The notes under the pieces are model-generated. The model worked only from the letters and a program-made list of their open reading frames with translations. It did not search any database and was not told where the DNA came from. Below, in pieces: positions 8,993 to 17,874 of a DNA stretch of 64,000 nucleotides. The DNA comes from Flavobacterium sp. Its GTDB lineage: Bacteria; Bacteroidota; Bacteroidia; Flavobacteriales; Flavobacteriaceae. The stretch lies in the NCBI GenBank assembly GCA_016718345.1, contig JADKDN010000007.1, positions 54,359 to 118,358 on the forward strand, in the 5' to 3' direction. The position numbers were made by a program, and so were the translations under genes. Position 1 is the stretch's first letter; each line of letters opens with the position of its first letter.

Positions 8993-10111
8993 ATGGATAG
9001 TGCCAAATTAAAAGAGCAGTTACAAACGGAAGTGGACACTGCTTTTTTGTACGAAAGTATTGCTTCAATTCAATCGGATGAAAATTTATCAAGAGTTTTA
9101 CAAAGTTTAGCAGAAATAGAAAAGGGTCATGCCAACCATATGTTGGATAAAGTCCAAGCTATTGAACCCAATTATGGGATGCCATTGCCATCATCTAGAG
9201 CAAAATTTCAATTGCGATTAGGTAAGGTTTTTGGATACACTTCAATAATTAGCAATTTGTCAAGTATTGAAAAGCAGTTTGCTATAAATGCTGTGAAAAA
9301 CAAGATTGAAAATGGCGAAAAGCCATCGGGATTTGAACACAATCATCTCAATATTATTGAAGCAGTTAATAATAATGCAGCCTTAAACGTTTCAGGAGGT
9401 TTATTGTCTAAATTTGAAAGTAGACACAAATCAGTTGGTGGGAATGCACTTCGAGCTGCGGTTTTAGGCTCAAATGATGGTCTAGTTTCCAATATGAGTT
9501 TGGTTATGGGAGTTGCTGGTGCCGCAGTATCCAATAACACTATTTTATTAACGGGAATTGCAGGACTTTTAGCTGGAGCAATTTCAATGGCTCTAGGCGA
9601 ATGGCTTTCTGTACAAAGTTCGAGAGAATTAAATCAAAGACAAATCGATTTAGAGACTGAAGAATTGGAAGCCTCTCCAGAAGAAGAAAAGAAAGAGTTA
9701 ATTTTATTGTATCAAGCCAAAGGGATGAGTAGTGATGAAGCCAAAAAACTAGCGGAAAAAGCATTTGAAAATCCACAAACAGCAATTGATGCAATAATCA
9801 AAGAAGAGCTTGGAATTGATAAAGAGGAATTGGGCGGATCTGCTTGGGAAGCAGCTATTGCCTCTTTTATTTTATTTGCCATTGGCGCCATTATTCCATT
9901 ATATCCATTTATGCTTTTAGATGGAAAAAATGCTATTTTTCTGAGTATTGCTAGTGGTGTAGTAGGGCTATTTGGCATTGGTGCAGCAATAACTTTATTA
10001 ACTGGCAAAAGTGTTTTGTTTTCCGGGTTTAGGCAAGTAGCATTTGGCTTAGCAGCTGCAGCTGTCACTTACGGAATAGGTTCGTTAATAGGTGTTTCAT
10101 TGGCAGGATAA
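8993..10111 (+). CDS. Ferritin-like domain fused to VIT1/CCC1 transporter (MbfA/erythrin-VIT type)
   Basis: This intact 372-residue protein has residues 1-~130 as a helical rubrerythrin/ferritin-like domain with E-rich helices ('EVDTAFLYESIASIQ', 'LAEIEKGHANHM'), where a diiron site is expected. From 'GGNALRAAVLGSNDGLVSN' onward it is a VIT1/CCC1 transporter: 'GLLAGAISMALGEWLSVQSSREL', an acidic cytoplasmic stretch 'LEASPEEEKKELI', and paired helices to the C-terminus. In related membrane-bound ferritins the front domain senses or oxidises ferrous iron and the rear domain exports it across the inner membrane. The next gene follows after 28 bases and is probably in the same transcript. Confidence 0.9.
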   Translation: MDSAKLKEQLQTEVDTAFLYESIASIQSDENLSRVLQSLAEIEKGHANHMLDKVQAIEPNYGMPLPSSRAKFQLRLGKVFGYTSIISNLSSIEKQFAINAVKNKIENGEKPSGFEHNHLNIIEAVNNNAALNVSGGLLSKFESRHKSVGGNALRAAVLGSNDGLVSNMSLVMGVAGAAVSNNTILLTGIAGLLAGAISMALGEWLSVQSSRELNQRQIDLETEELEASPEEEKKELILLYQAKGMSSDEAKKLAEKAFENPQTAIDAIIKEELGIDKEELGGSAWEAAIASFILFAIGAIIPLYPFMLLDGKNAIFLSIASGVVGLFGIGAAITLLTGKSVLFSGFRQVAFGLAAAAVTYGIGSLIGVSLAG

Positions 10112-10139
10112 AATAAATAACAAATAAAAAAAAAGAATT

Positions 10140-10648
10140 ATGAACGACGCACATTTGCACATGGTGGTAAACCATTTTCCAATTATTGGAACTATTTTCG
10201 GGTTAGGTATTTTAATTACCGGAATTGTTTTAAAGAATAAAACAGTTAAAACAGTAGCTTACGTTATCTTTATTATTGCTGCATTGTTTGGGGCATTTAG
10301 TATGGGCACTGGAGAAGGTGCAGAAGAGTTAGTTGAGGATATGCCCTCTGTAGGAAAGCAAATTATCCATGAGCATGAAGAACTTGCAGAAACGTTTGCA
10401 TTGTTATTGTACATCATTGGAGCTTTCTCAATCTTGTCAATATATTTTTCAATTAAAAAAATAGTTTTTGAAAAATACACTTCATTACTTGTAGTTGTAC
10501 TTGCACTTGTGGCAGTATTTTTGCTAAACAGGTGGGTACATCAGGTGGAGAAATTCGTCACACCGAGATTAGAGCTAATGCAACTACTGTTGGAGAAGTT
10601 CAAAATGCTTCAGGAGCAGAACAAGGTGAAAAAGAAGGAGACGATTAA
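10140..10648 (+). CDS. Small DUF2231-like membrane protein, C-terminus frameshifted
   Basis: Starting at ATG 10140, the product has 'HLHMVVNHFPIIGTIFGLGI' followed by four membrane helices and a conserved 'HEHEELAETFALLLYIIG'. In the raw frame it ends in an odd Lys/Leu-rich tail at 10658. Shifting frame near 10528 gives 'QVGTSGGEIRHTEIR' and then 'GEVQNASGAEQGEKEGDD', ending TAA 10646-10648, which is the more natural acidic tail. The several His residues in the helices suggest metal or haem contact, as proposed for DUF2231-type proteins. Its position after the iron transporter suggests a role in the same process; this is inference. Confidence 0.65.
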
Positions 10649-10670
10649 AAATAAATAACAGATAGTTTTA

Positions 10671-10707
10671 AAAAAGGAGAATTGCTTTAGAACAATTCTC
10701 CTTTTTT
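10671..10707. terminator. Strong bidirectional terminator
   Basis: AAAAAGGAGAATTG (10671-10684) pairs with CAATTCTCC plus the following T run (10693-10707) around an 8-base loop. It lies between the plus-strand gene ending at 10648 and the minus-strand gene ending at 10726, and serves both. Confidence 0.85.
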
Positions 10708-10725
10708 ATGTAATAAAATACCTTA

Positions 10726-12420
10726 TTAACTAGCAAATAACAAAATCAATAATTGGGCAACCAATATTCTAGAAATGGTCACCAAAGGATAAACGGTTGC
10801 ATACGATTGATTTGGAATATCAGAATCCAAATATTTCGTACTAAAAGCTAGCGCTGCAGGATCGGTGTAGGCTCCGCTCATTATTCCTACCAACTGATAG
10901 AAATTAAGTTTAAAAATAAATCTGCTCACAAGAACCATTAAGATTAATGGAATAAACGTAATGAAACAGCCGTAATAAATCCATAGCCAACCATTGAATT
11001 TAATGAAATTCTCATAGAAAGCAGCTCCAGCGTGAATCCCAACGGCAGCAAAAAAGAGACAAATACCCAAGTCTTTCATAAAATAGACAGCACCATTATT
11101 AATATAAGAATGTATCACACCAACGCCTCCATACCTACTTATAAATAAAGCGGTTAAAAGTGGTCCGGCAGCAAAACCTAATTTTAATGGTACAGGAAGA
11201 GACGGAATAAAAATAGGAATAGAACCAACTATAATTCCAACAATTAGACCTCCAAATAAAGATAGAAAATCAGGTTCTAAAAGGCTTTTCTCTGAATTTC
11301 CAATTATTTTTTCAACTTCAGTAATGGCTTCTTTGTTTCCAACGATTAGTAATTTGTCACCATAAAATAATTCTAAAGAAGGTTGGGCCAACAGTTCTAA
11401 ACCAGACCGAATCACACGAGTTACTTTCAAATCAAATTTGTTATGCAAATCCAATTCTGCTAAGGTTTTGTGAGTAGCAGATTTACGAGTAACTAGAATG
11501 TTTTTTGCTACAACATCCTCTTCAGATTCTATAAATAAATCAGTTGAAACTTTTCCGGTTAGTTCAATAAAATGGTCTACATCTTTTCGGTTTCCCACTA
11601 CCATTAATACATCTTTATGATGAATTTTTGAGTCTAGTGAGGGCGAGTAAACTACTTTTGAACCACTATTTTTGAGCCTTGAAATAATGATGTTATGGAT
11701 GTCTAATTCTTTGTAAATCTGATAAATGCTTTTACCTGATAATTCATGATTGGTAATTCTACACTTTTCATGAATGATTTTATTTTCATTATTTGATGTT
11801 TTAATCTTAAGGAATAAACTTTCTTTATGTAAATCAATTTTCAGTACCGATTTGGATAAAATAATTGTCAAAATGATTCCAAAAACACCTAAAGGATACG
11901 TAATTGCATAGGCTATTGTAGGGTCACCAAACACTTTTGAAGGAAATTGATTTTGTATTTCTTGCAGAGTTGATTTTGCCGCTCCAAGACCAGGAGTATT
12001 TGTTACTGAACCTGACATCAAACCTACCGCATTTTCTATATCAATCTTCGTGAAATAATGAATGCAATACGTAATTATTCCGCCAAGTAACACCGACCCA
12101 ACTGCTAAAATATTAAACAGTAATCCGTCTTTTTTAAAGGATGAAAAGAAGGAAGGTCCTACTTGAATACCAATTCCGTATACAAATAATATTAGCCCAA
12201 AATCTCTGGCAAACACCAAGATACTTTCATCCATTCGGTATCCATAATGTCCTAAAAAGAGACCAACAAACATTACAGCTGAAACTCCTAAAGATACATT
12301 TCTAATCTTAATTCTACCAACAAAAAATCCAACGCTAATAGCAATCAACAATACAATCAGCGATTGAGTTATATCCGGATTATCGTTCGGAGAAAACAAT
12401 TTGTAAAACCAATCAAACAT
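10726..12420 (-). CDS. YidE/AspT-family transporter with two RCK_C domains
   Basis: This intact 564-residue inner-membrane protein has N-terminal helices ('SLIVLLIAISVGFFVGRIKI', 'FGLILFVYGIGIQVGPSFF'), the repeated family motif 'GLMSGSVTNTPGLGAA' in the first half and 'GIMSGAYTDPAALAF' in the second, and two cytosolic TrkA-C/RCK_C domains between them (residues ~195-375, 'KDVLMVVGNRKDVDHFIELTG' and 'YGDKLLIVGNKEAI' style strands). This is the aspartate:alanine exchanger fold; the substrate of the YidE/YbjL branch is not known. It is a single gene, convergent with the iron-export pair. Confidence 0.88.
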   Translation of the reverse strand: MFDWFYKLFSPNDNPDITQSLIVLLIAISVGFFVGRIKIRNVSLGVSAVMFVGLFLGHYGYRMDESILVFARDFGLILFVYGIGIQVGPSFFSSFKKDGLLFNILAVGSVLLGGIITYCIHYFTKIDIENAVGLMSGSVTNTPGLGAAKSTLQEIQNQFPSKVFGDPTIAYAITYPLGVFGIILTIILSKSVLKIDLHKESLFLKIKTSNNENKIIHEKCRITNHELSGKSIYQIYKELDIHNIIISRLKNSGSKVVYSPSLDSKIHHKDVLMVVGNRKDVDHFIELTGKVSTDLFIESEEDVVAKNILVTRKSATHKTLAELDLHNKFDLKVTRVIRSGLELLAQPSLELFYGDKLLIVGNKEAITEVEKIIGNSEKSLLEPDFLSLFGGLIVGIIVGSIPIFIPSLPVPLKLGFAAGPLLTALFISRYGGVGVIHSYINNGAVYFMKDLGICLFFAAVGIHAGAAFYENFIKFNGWLWIYYGCFITFIPLILMVLVSRFIFKLNFYQLVGIMSGAYTDPAALAFSTKYLDSDIPNQSYATVYPLVTISRILVAQLLILLFAS

Positions 12421-12647
12421 AATTTTATGATTTAAAGTAAATAATAGTACAAATGAATAACATCTTTTTTTGTGTTTATATGATAAAAATCAGCTTATTT
12501 TTTGTAAATTTAAGCTTTTAAAAATTAACATTTTCATATTTATAAAACATATGGAAAGCCCAGTAAATATTGGTGTTTTTCCGAAATCGATTTCGTATTT
12601 TTTCAAGTAACATGATAAAAATCAGGTTTTATATGGTATTAGAATTC

Positions 12648-12655
12648 TAATTTTG
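12648..12655 (+). promoter_or_regulatory. Candidate -7 element of pckA
   Basis: TAATTTTG matches TAnnTTTG and lies 43 bases upstream of the chosen ATG at 12698. An upstream in-frame TTG at 12653 would overlap it and is therefore rejected as a start. Confidence 0.45.
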
Positions 12656-12697
12656 AAATATAAATTAAGAACTAAGAATTTTTTAAAATTAAGCAAT

Positions 12698-14319
12698 ATG
12701 AAAAACATTAAAATTATTCAGGAATTACATGACTTAGGAATTACAGGATATCACGAAGTGGCTTATAATCCTTCTTATGAAGAGTTATTTCAAGCAGAAG
12801 TTTCTCATAAAAGAAAAGGTTATGAAAAAGGAGCTTTAACCGATACAGGTGCAGTGGCAGTAAAAACAGGTATTTTTACTGGCCGTTCTCCTAAAGACAG
12901 GTATATTGTAAAAGATGACATTACAAAAGATACTATATATTGGGATGATAAAGTTAATTTCCCTACCACAAAAGAGGTTTGGGATGATTTGAAAGCACTG
13001 GTTTTAGAACAACTTTCTACTTCGCCAAAATTATATGTGGTAGATGCTTTTTGCGGAACAAATGCCGATACAAGATTGAAAGTTCGTTTTATCATGGAAG
13101 TAGCATGGCAAGCACATTTTGTGACAAACATGTTCATCAGACCTTCTATATATGAGTTAGAAAATTTTGGAGAACCTGATTTTATTGTAATGAATGGTTC
13201 CAAAGCAACCAACCCCGATTGGAAAGAACACGGATTGAATTCTGAAAACTTTGTTTTATTTATCCTTACTGAAAAATTCAAATTATAGGTGGTACTTGGT
13301 ACGGTGGCGAAATGAAAAAAGGGATGTTTGCCATGATGAATTATTACCTTCCATTAAAAGGAATGGCTTCAATGCACTGTTCAGCAAACGTTGGCGAAAA
13401 AGGAGATGTAGCTGTTTTCTTTGGTCTTTCTGGAACTGGAAAAACAACATTGTCTGCTGACCCAAAACGATACTTGATTGGTGATGACGAACACGGTTGG
13501 GATGATAACGGAGTTTTTAATTACGAAGGTGGATGCTATGCCAAAGTGATTGACTTGAGCGAAAACAATGAACCAGATATTTGGAGAGCAATTAAAAGAG
13601 ATGCCTTGCTTGAAAATGTGATTGTTGACGAGTATGGTGAAATCAATTATTTTGACCACTCTATTACAGAAAATTCAAGAGTTTCTTATCCGATTTATCA
13701 CATCAATAAGATTGTTTTACCTTCTAAAGCGGGTCATGCAAGTAAAATCATCTATCTGTCAGCTGATGCTTTCGGAGTATTGCCACCAGTTTCAATCTTA
13801 GACGAAGATCAAGCGCAATACCACTTCCTTTGTGGCTATACTTCTAAATTAGCAGGAACTGAAAGAGGAATCACTGAACCAGAACCTTCATTCTCTCCAG
13901 CATTTGGTGAAGCTTTTTTAACATTACATCCAACAATGTATTCTAAAACATTAATTGGGAAAATGAAAAAACATGGAGCCAAAGCTTATTTAGTAAATAC
14001 AGGTTGGAATGGAACTGGAAAAAGAATTTCTCTTAAAAATACGAGAGCGATTATCGATGCAATTATCAATAGTGAAATTGATGCTGCTCCAACAAAACAT
14101 ATTCCTTTCTTGAATTTAACAATTCCTACAGCCCTAACAGGAGTTAGTGAAGGAATATTAGACCCAAGAGATACTTATAAAGATAAAGCAGAATGGGAAC
14201 GTAAAGCCAAAGATTTATCAGCCCGATACATCAAAAATTTCCAACAATACACTAATACTGAAGAAGGAAAACGTTTGGTAGCAGCGGGGCCATCACTAGA
14301 AGTCGCTGTGTTAAGTTAA
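12698..14319 (+). CDS. pckA: Phosphoenolpyruvate carboxykinase (ATP), one frameshift
   Basis: It catalyses ATP-dependent decarboxylation of oxaloacetate to phosphoenolpyruvate, the first committed step of gluconeogenesis. The product is about 540 residues, normal for the family. Visible are 'GIFTGRSPKDRYIVKD', 'GGTWYGGEMKKGMF', the P-loop 'FFGLSGTGKTTLSADP', 'LIGDDEHGWDD' (metal-binding Asp), 'ENSRVSYPI' and 'NTGWNGTGKRISL'. The frame breaks near 13270: 'LTEKFKL-stop' becomes 'LTEKIQIIGGTWYGG' if one A is added to the A run at about 13272. An otherwise perfect core enzyme strongly suggests a sequencing error. The ATG at 12698 gives the usual N-terminus. Confidence 0.93.
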
Positions 14320-14350
14320 TAGTGTTTAATTCTTTAAACTTGTTTTTGAA

Positions 14351-14390
14351 CATCTGTTAGTAGAATAAAATCTACTGGCAGATGTTTTTT
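14351..14390 (+). terminator. pckA terminator
   Basis: The hairpin CATCTGTTAGTAGA (14351-14364) / TCTACTGGCAGATG (14371-14384) has one mismatched pair set in the stem and a 6-base loop, and is followed by a T run to 14390. It lies 31 bases after the pckA stop. Confidence 0.8.
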
Positions 14391-14409
14391 TGTGATATTT
14401 TTTAAATGA

Positions 14410-14442
14410 TTTGTTTTTTAAATTCTTTTTAAGTTATATTTG
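14410..14442 (+). promoter_or_regulatory. Promoter of the his operon
   Basis: TTTG (14410-14413) and TATATTTG (14435-14442) with 21 bases between them match the Bacteroidota -33/-7 promoter. The leader-peptide ATG at 14459 is 16 bases after the -7 box, so the transcript would begin about 10 bases before it, giving a very short leader. Confidence 0.65.
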
Positions 14443-14458
14443 CTGCAAATAAAAAATA

Positions 14459-14518
14459 ATGATTTCAAATCAATTACATCACCATCATTTTACTAATTGC
14501 TCTCAAGCGATGTGTTAA
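14459..14518 (+). CDS. hisL: Histidine operon leader peptide
   Basis: This is a 19-codon ORF, MISNQLHHHHFTNCSQAMC, between the his promoter and hisG, with four consecutive His codons at 14477-14488. Its only likely purpose is to measure charged tRNA-His by ribosome stalling, as in classic attenuators. It overlaps the proposed antiterminator strand (14502-14509) in its Ser-Gln-Ala codons and is followed by a terminator hairpin at 14549. The gene symbol is used by analogy to enterobacterial hisL; the sequences are not homologous by eye. Confidence 0.85.
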   Translation: MISNQLHHHHFTNCSQAMC

Positions 14519-14560
14519 TGGTATGTGTGTAATTCACTATATTTTAATAACCCGTTTGAG
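14502..14560 (+). promoter_or_regulatory. Antiterminator helix of the his attenuator
   Basis: CTCAAGCG (14502-14509) can pair with CGTTTGAG (14553-14560) through 8 pairs, one of them G-U. The downstream strand is also the left arm of the terminator, so the two folds exclude each other. A ribosome stalled at the His codons (14477-14488) would leave 14502 onward free and favour antitermination. One that runs to the stop at 14516 would cover it and allow termination. Confidence 0.7.
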
Positions 14561-14578
14561 TACTTCAAACGGGTTTTT
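14549..14578 (+). terminator. Attenuator terminator of the his operon
   Basis: AACCCGTTTGA (14549-14559) pairs perfectly with TCAAACGGGTT (14565-14575) around a 5-base loop and runs into TTTTT (14574-14578). It lies 31 bases after the leader-peptide stop and 59 bases before the hisG ATG, with no other gene to terminate. Confidence 0.85.
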
Positions 14579-14636
14579 ATTAGTTAGTAGTGCTCAAACA
14601 AAATTTACAGAATCAAGAACAACAAAAAACAACAAA

Positions 14637-15493
14637 ATGAGTACTTTAAAATTGCAATTCAAAAATCGGGACGTTTAAACGAAGACAGCATCCAGATTTT
14701 AAAAGACTGTGGGATTTCTATTGACAACGGAAACGACCAACTAAAAGCACAAGCCACCAATTTTCCATTGGAAGTATTATTCCTAAGAAATTCAGATATT
14801 CCACAATATCTTATTGATGGAGTTGTAGATGCTGCCATTGTTGGCGATAATCTTTTGATAGAAAAAGCAAAAAATATTACGGTTGCACAAAAATTAGGTT
14901 TTTCAAAATGCAAGGTTTCTGTAGCAGTTCCAAAAACATTTCATTACAAGTCGATAAAAGATTTAGATGGAATGCGAATAGCTACTTCCTATCCTAATAC
15001 CGTTATTGAATATTTTAATTCTTTTGGATTAACGGTAGATATTCACCAAATCTCAGGTTCGGTTGAGATTGCTCCAAATATTGGTCTAGCCGATGCTATT
15101 GTGGATATTGTTTCCAGCGGGAGTACATTATTCAAAAACAATTTGAAGGAAGTTGAAGTTATTCTTAAAAGCGAAGCAGTTTTAGCAGTGTCACCAAAAA
15201 TTTCTTCTGAAACTCAAACCATTTTAGATACATTACAATTTAGAATTCAATCGGTTTTAAAGGCACGAAATTCAAAATACATTTTGATGAATGTTCCAAA
15301 TGACAAAATTGAAACCATCGGAAAAATTCTACCAGTTTTGAAAAGTCTAACGGTAATGCCATTGGCTGAAGAAGGATGGAGTAGTGTGCACTCAGTAATA
15401 GATAGGGATACCTTTTGGGATGTTATCGACCAACTTAAAGAAGCTGGGGCTGAGGGAATTTTAGTGTGTCCAATTGAAAAGATGGTACTTTAA
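14637..15493 (+). CDS. hisG: ATP phosphoribosyltransferase HisG (frameshift near start)
   Basis: This is the first enzyme of histidine synthesis, which joins ATP and PRPP; with ~285 residues it is the long form that carries a C-terminal regulatory domain for histidine feedback. The ATG at 14637 is followed by a frameshift: adding one A at about 14651 turns the early stop into 'MSTLKIAIQKSGRLNEDS'. Further marks are 'GVVDAAIVGDNLLIE', 'RIATSYPNTVIEYF', 'GSVEIAPNIGLADAIVDIVSSG' and the ACT-like end 'MNVPNDKIETIGKILPVLKS ... EGILVCPIEKMVL'. hisD starts 11 bases later. Confidence 0.93.
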
Positions 15494-15503
15494 CTCTTTT
15501 AAG

Positions 15504-16789
15504 ATGAATAAGATATACAACCCAACGAGAAATATTTGGTCAAAATTGTAACAACACCCAACGGCTAATTTCAATGATATTGAAGAAACAGTCAAAGGAA
15601 TTTTTAAAGAAATTCAAGCAAAAGGAGATACAGCTGTAACAAAATATACGTCTCTTTTCGATGGAATTACACTTGAAAATATAGAAGTTACAAACAATGA
15701 AATTGTTGAAGCTATTAATTTAGTCTTTGATGACCTCAAAGAGGCTATTGCTATAGCAAAATCAAACATTGAGAAATTTCATGCGGCCCAAAAGACATCA
15801 AAAGTATTTGTAGAAACCATCGAGGGAGTACAATGTTGGCAAGAAAAAAGACCTATTCAAAAAATTGGCCTATACATTCCCGGAGGAACAGCCCCTTGTT
15901 TTCAACGGTTTTAATGCTTGCTGTGCCCGCAAAGATTGCAGGATGTAATGAAGTAGTTTTATGTTCACCACCAGATAAAAACGGGAAAATAAATCCTGCT
16001 ATTTTGTACGTCGCTCATTTATGTGGCGTTACCAAAATATTGAAAGTGGGTGGTATTCAAGCCATTGCAGGAATGACTTTTGGCACAAAAACAATTCCGA
16101 AAGTATATAAAATTTTTGGTCCTGGAAACCAATTTGTTACCGTAGCAAAACAGTTTGCTACGCAATTTGGAGTTGCTATTGATATGCCAGCCGGACCTTC
16201 AGAATTGTTGATTGTTGCCGATGAAAGCGCCAATGCTAGTTTTGTAGCTTCTGATTTGTTGAGTCAAGCGGAACATGGTGCCGATAGTCAAGTAATTTTA
16301 GTTTCAACTTCAAAAAAAATGATTGAGGAGGTTGAAGTAGAAATTAATGCTCAAATTTCAGTATTGCCAAGAAAAGCCATTGCTGAAAAAGCCATCAAAA
16401 ATTCCAAATTAATTTATGTTGAAAATGATGCAATTGTCTTGGATTTAATTAACGAATATGGCCCCGAACACTTTATCATTTGCAGTAAAAATGAAGACTA
16501 TTATGTTGATAATATTGTAAATGCAGGTTCTATTTTTATCGGAAATTACACGCCCGAAAGTGCTGGTGATTATGCTTCAGGAACCAATCATACCTTGCCC
16601 ACAAATGGGTATGCTAAGAATTATTCAGGAGTCAATTTAGATAGTTTTCAAAAAGCGATGACCTTTCAAAAGATCTCTCAAGAGGGTATTCAAAATATAG
16701 GCAAGGCAATAGAAATTATGGCAGAAGCTGAAGGTTTAAAAGCCCATAAAAATGCAGTTAGCTTGAGATTGAACGATTTAAAAAAATAA
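15504..16789 (+). CDS. hisD: Histidinol dehydrogenase HisD (in-frame stop and frameshift)
   Basis: HisD oxidises L-histidinol to L-histidine in two NAD-dependent steps with bound zinc. The product is about 428 residues. Marks are 'IPGGTAPL', 'AKIAGCNEVVLCSPP', 'GGIQAIAGMTFGT', 'GPGNQFVTVAKQ', 'IDMPAGPSELLIVAD', 'SQAEHGADSQVILVS' (metal Gln/His), 'GPEHFIIC' and 'GTNHTLPTNGYAK'. A TAA sits in frame at codon 16 (15549-15551), and a T is missing at about 15896 (the raw frame reads 'TAPCFQRF' and then stops). Both lie in an operon otherwise under full constraint, so errors are more likely than decay. Confidence 0.92.
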
Positions 16790-16799
16790 AGATTTAAAA

Positions 16800-17846
16800 A
16801 TGAGTTTCGATATAAATAATTTAGTCCGTAAAAACATCCAAACGATGAAGCCTATTCATCGGCAAGGGATGAGTTTAAGGATTTTGATCAGGAGAAATGA
16901 TTTTTTGGATGCGAATGAAAATCCATTTGAAAATGGCGTAAATAGGTATCCTGATCCGCAACAAAAAACAGTTAAAAGTGCTTTGGCTGAATTGAAGAAA
17001 GTCAATCAAAACCAAATTTTATTAGGGAATGGAAGTGATGAGGTTTTGGATTTGTTATTTCGTGCCTTTTGTGAACCCAATCGTGACAATGTAATTACCT
17101 TACCTCCAACCTATGGAATGTATGGCGTATTGGCTAATTTGAATGCTGTGGAGAATAGAGAAGTTGTGCTGAATAACAATTTTCAACCTGATGTTACTTC
17201 AATTTTAGAAGCAGTTGATCAAAATTCGAAAATGATTTTTCTTTGTTCACCCAATAATCCTACTGGAAATACATTTGCAGAAGAAACTATCAGTAATTTG
17301 TTAGAAAAATTTAAAGGTTTAGTAGTTCTAGACGAAGCGTATATTGATTTTTCAGACAAAGAAAGTTGGTTGCAGAAAATAGATAAGTATCCCAATTTAG
17401 TCATTACACAGACACTTTCAAAGGCTTATGGGATGGCAGGAATTCGTCTAGGAATTTTATATGCTTCAGCACCTATTATTGCAGTTTTAAATAAAATAAA
17501 ACCACCTTATAATGTCAATGAATTGACGCAGCAAAAGGCTTTAACTAGAATTTTAGATACGATAAGCATCCAATATGAAATTCATTGTATAAAAGAAGAA
17601 AGAGACAAATTACTGCAACAATTGCAACACATACAATATGTTGAAAAAATATATCCAACCGAAGCTAATTTTGTCCTCATAAAGGTAGATGACGCTACAA
17701 AAAGATACAATCAGTTGATTGAAAAAGGAATTGTTATTCGAAATCGAACGACACAAGCATTGTGTGAAAATACTTTGCGGTTAACCATTGGTACAGCAAA
17801 GGAAAATTTAAAATTAATAGAATCACTAACCCTACTAGGATTATAA
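16800..17846 (+). CDS. hisC: Histidinol-phosphate aminotransferase HisC
   Basis: This PLP-dependent class II aminotransferase acts on imidazole-acetol phosphate. It is 348 residues and open throughout. Marks are 'LDANENPFENGVNRYPDPQ', 'LLGNGSDEVLDLLFRAF', 'CSPNNPTGN', 'VVLDEAYIDF' and the PLP lysine in 'TLSKAYGMAGIRLG'. Residues ~20-36 do not resemble HisC in this frame, while another frame there reads 'SARDEFKDFDQEK', the expected sequence; three single-base deletions would explain a local out-of-frame island with the frame restored afterwards. The gene follows hisD by 10 bases. Confidence 0.93.
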   Translation: MSFDINNLVRKNIQTMKPIHRQGMSLRILIRRNDFLDANENPFENGVNRYPDPQQKTVKSALAELKKVNQNQILLGNGSDEVLDLLFRAFCEPNRDNVITLPPTYGMYGVLANLNAVENREVVLNNNFQPDVTSILEAVDQNSKMIFLCSPNNPTGNTFAEETISNLLEKFKGLVVLDEAYIDFSDKESWLQKIDKYPNLVITQTLSKAYGMAGIRLGILYASAPIIAVLNKIKPPYNVNELTQQKALTRILDTISIQYEIHCIKEERDKLLQQLQHIQYVEKIYPTEANFVLIKVDDATKRYNQLIEKGIVIRNRTTQALCENTLRLTIGTAKENLKLIESLTLLGL

Positions 17847-17874
17847 ACCCATGCAGGGTTAAACTAAAAATAAA

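Noticed and set aside
9712..10068. 118-codon minus-strand ORF inside the ferritin-VIT1 gene
   Set aside because: It is a mirror of the transporter helices with an Ala/Ile/Ser-rich composition and no start context; the plus strand is clearly coding.
13255..13320. Programmed frameshifting in pckA
   Set aside because: No slippery heptamer with a downstream structure is apparent, pckA is not known to use it, and dozens of similar breaks occur in unrelated genes.
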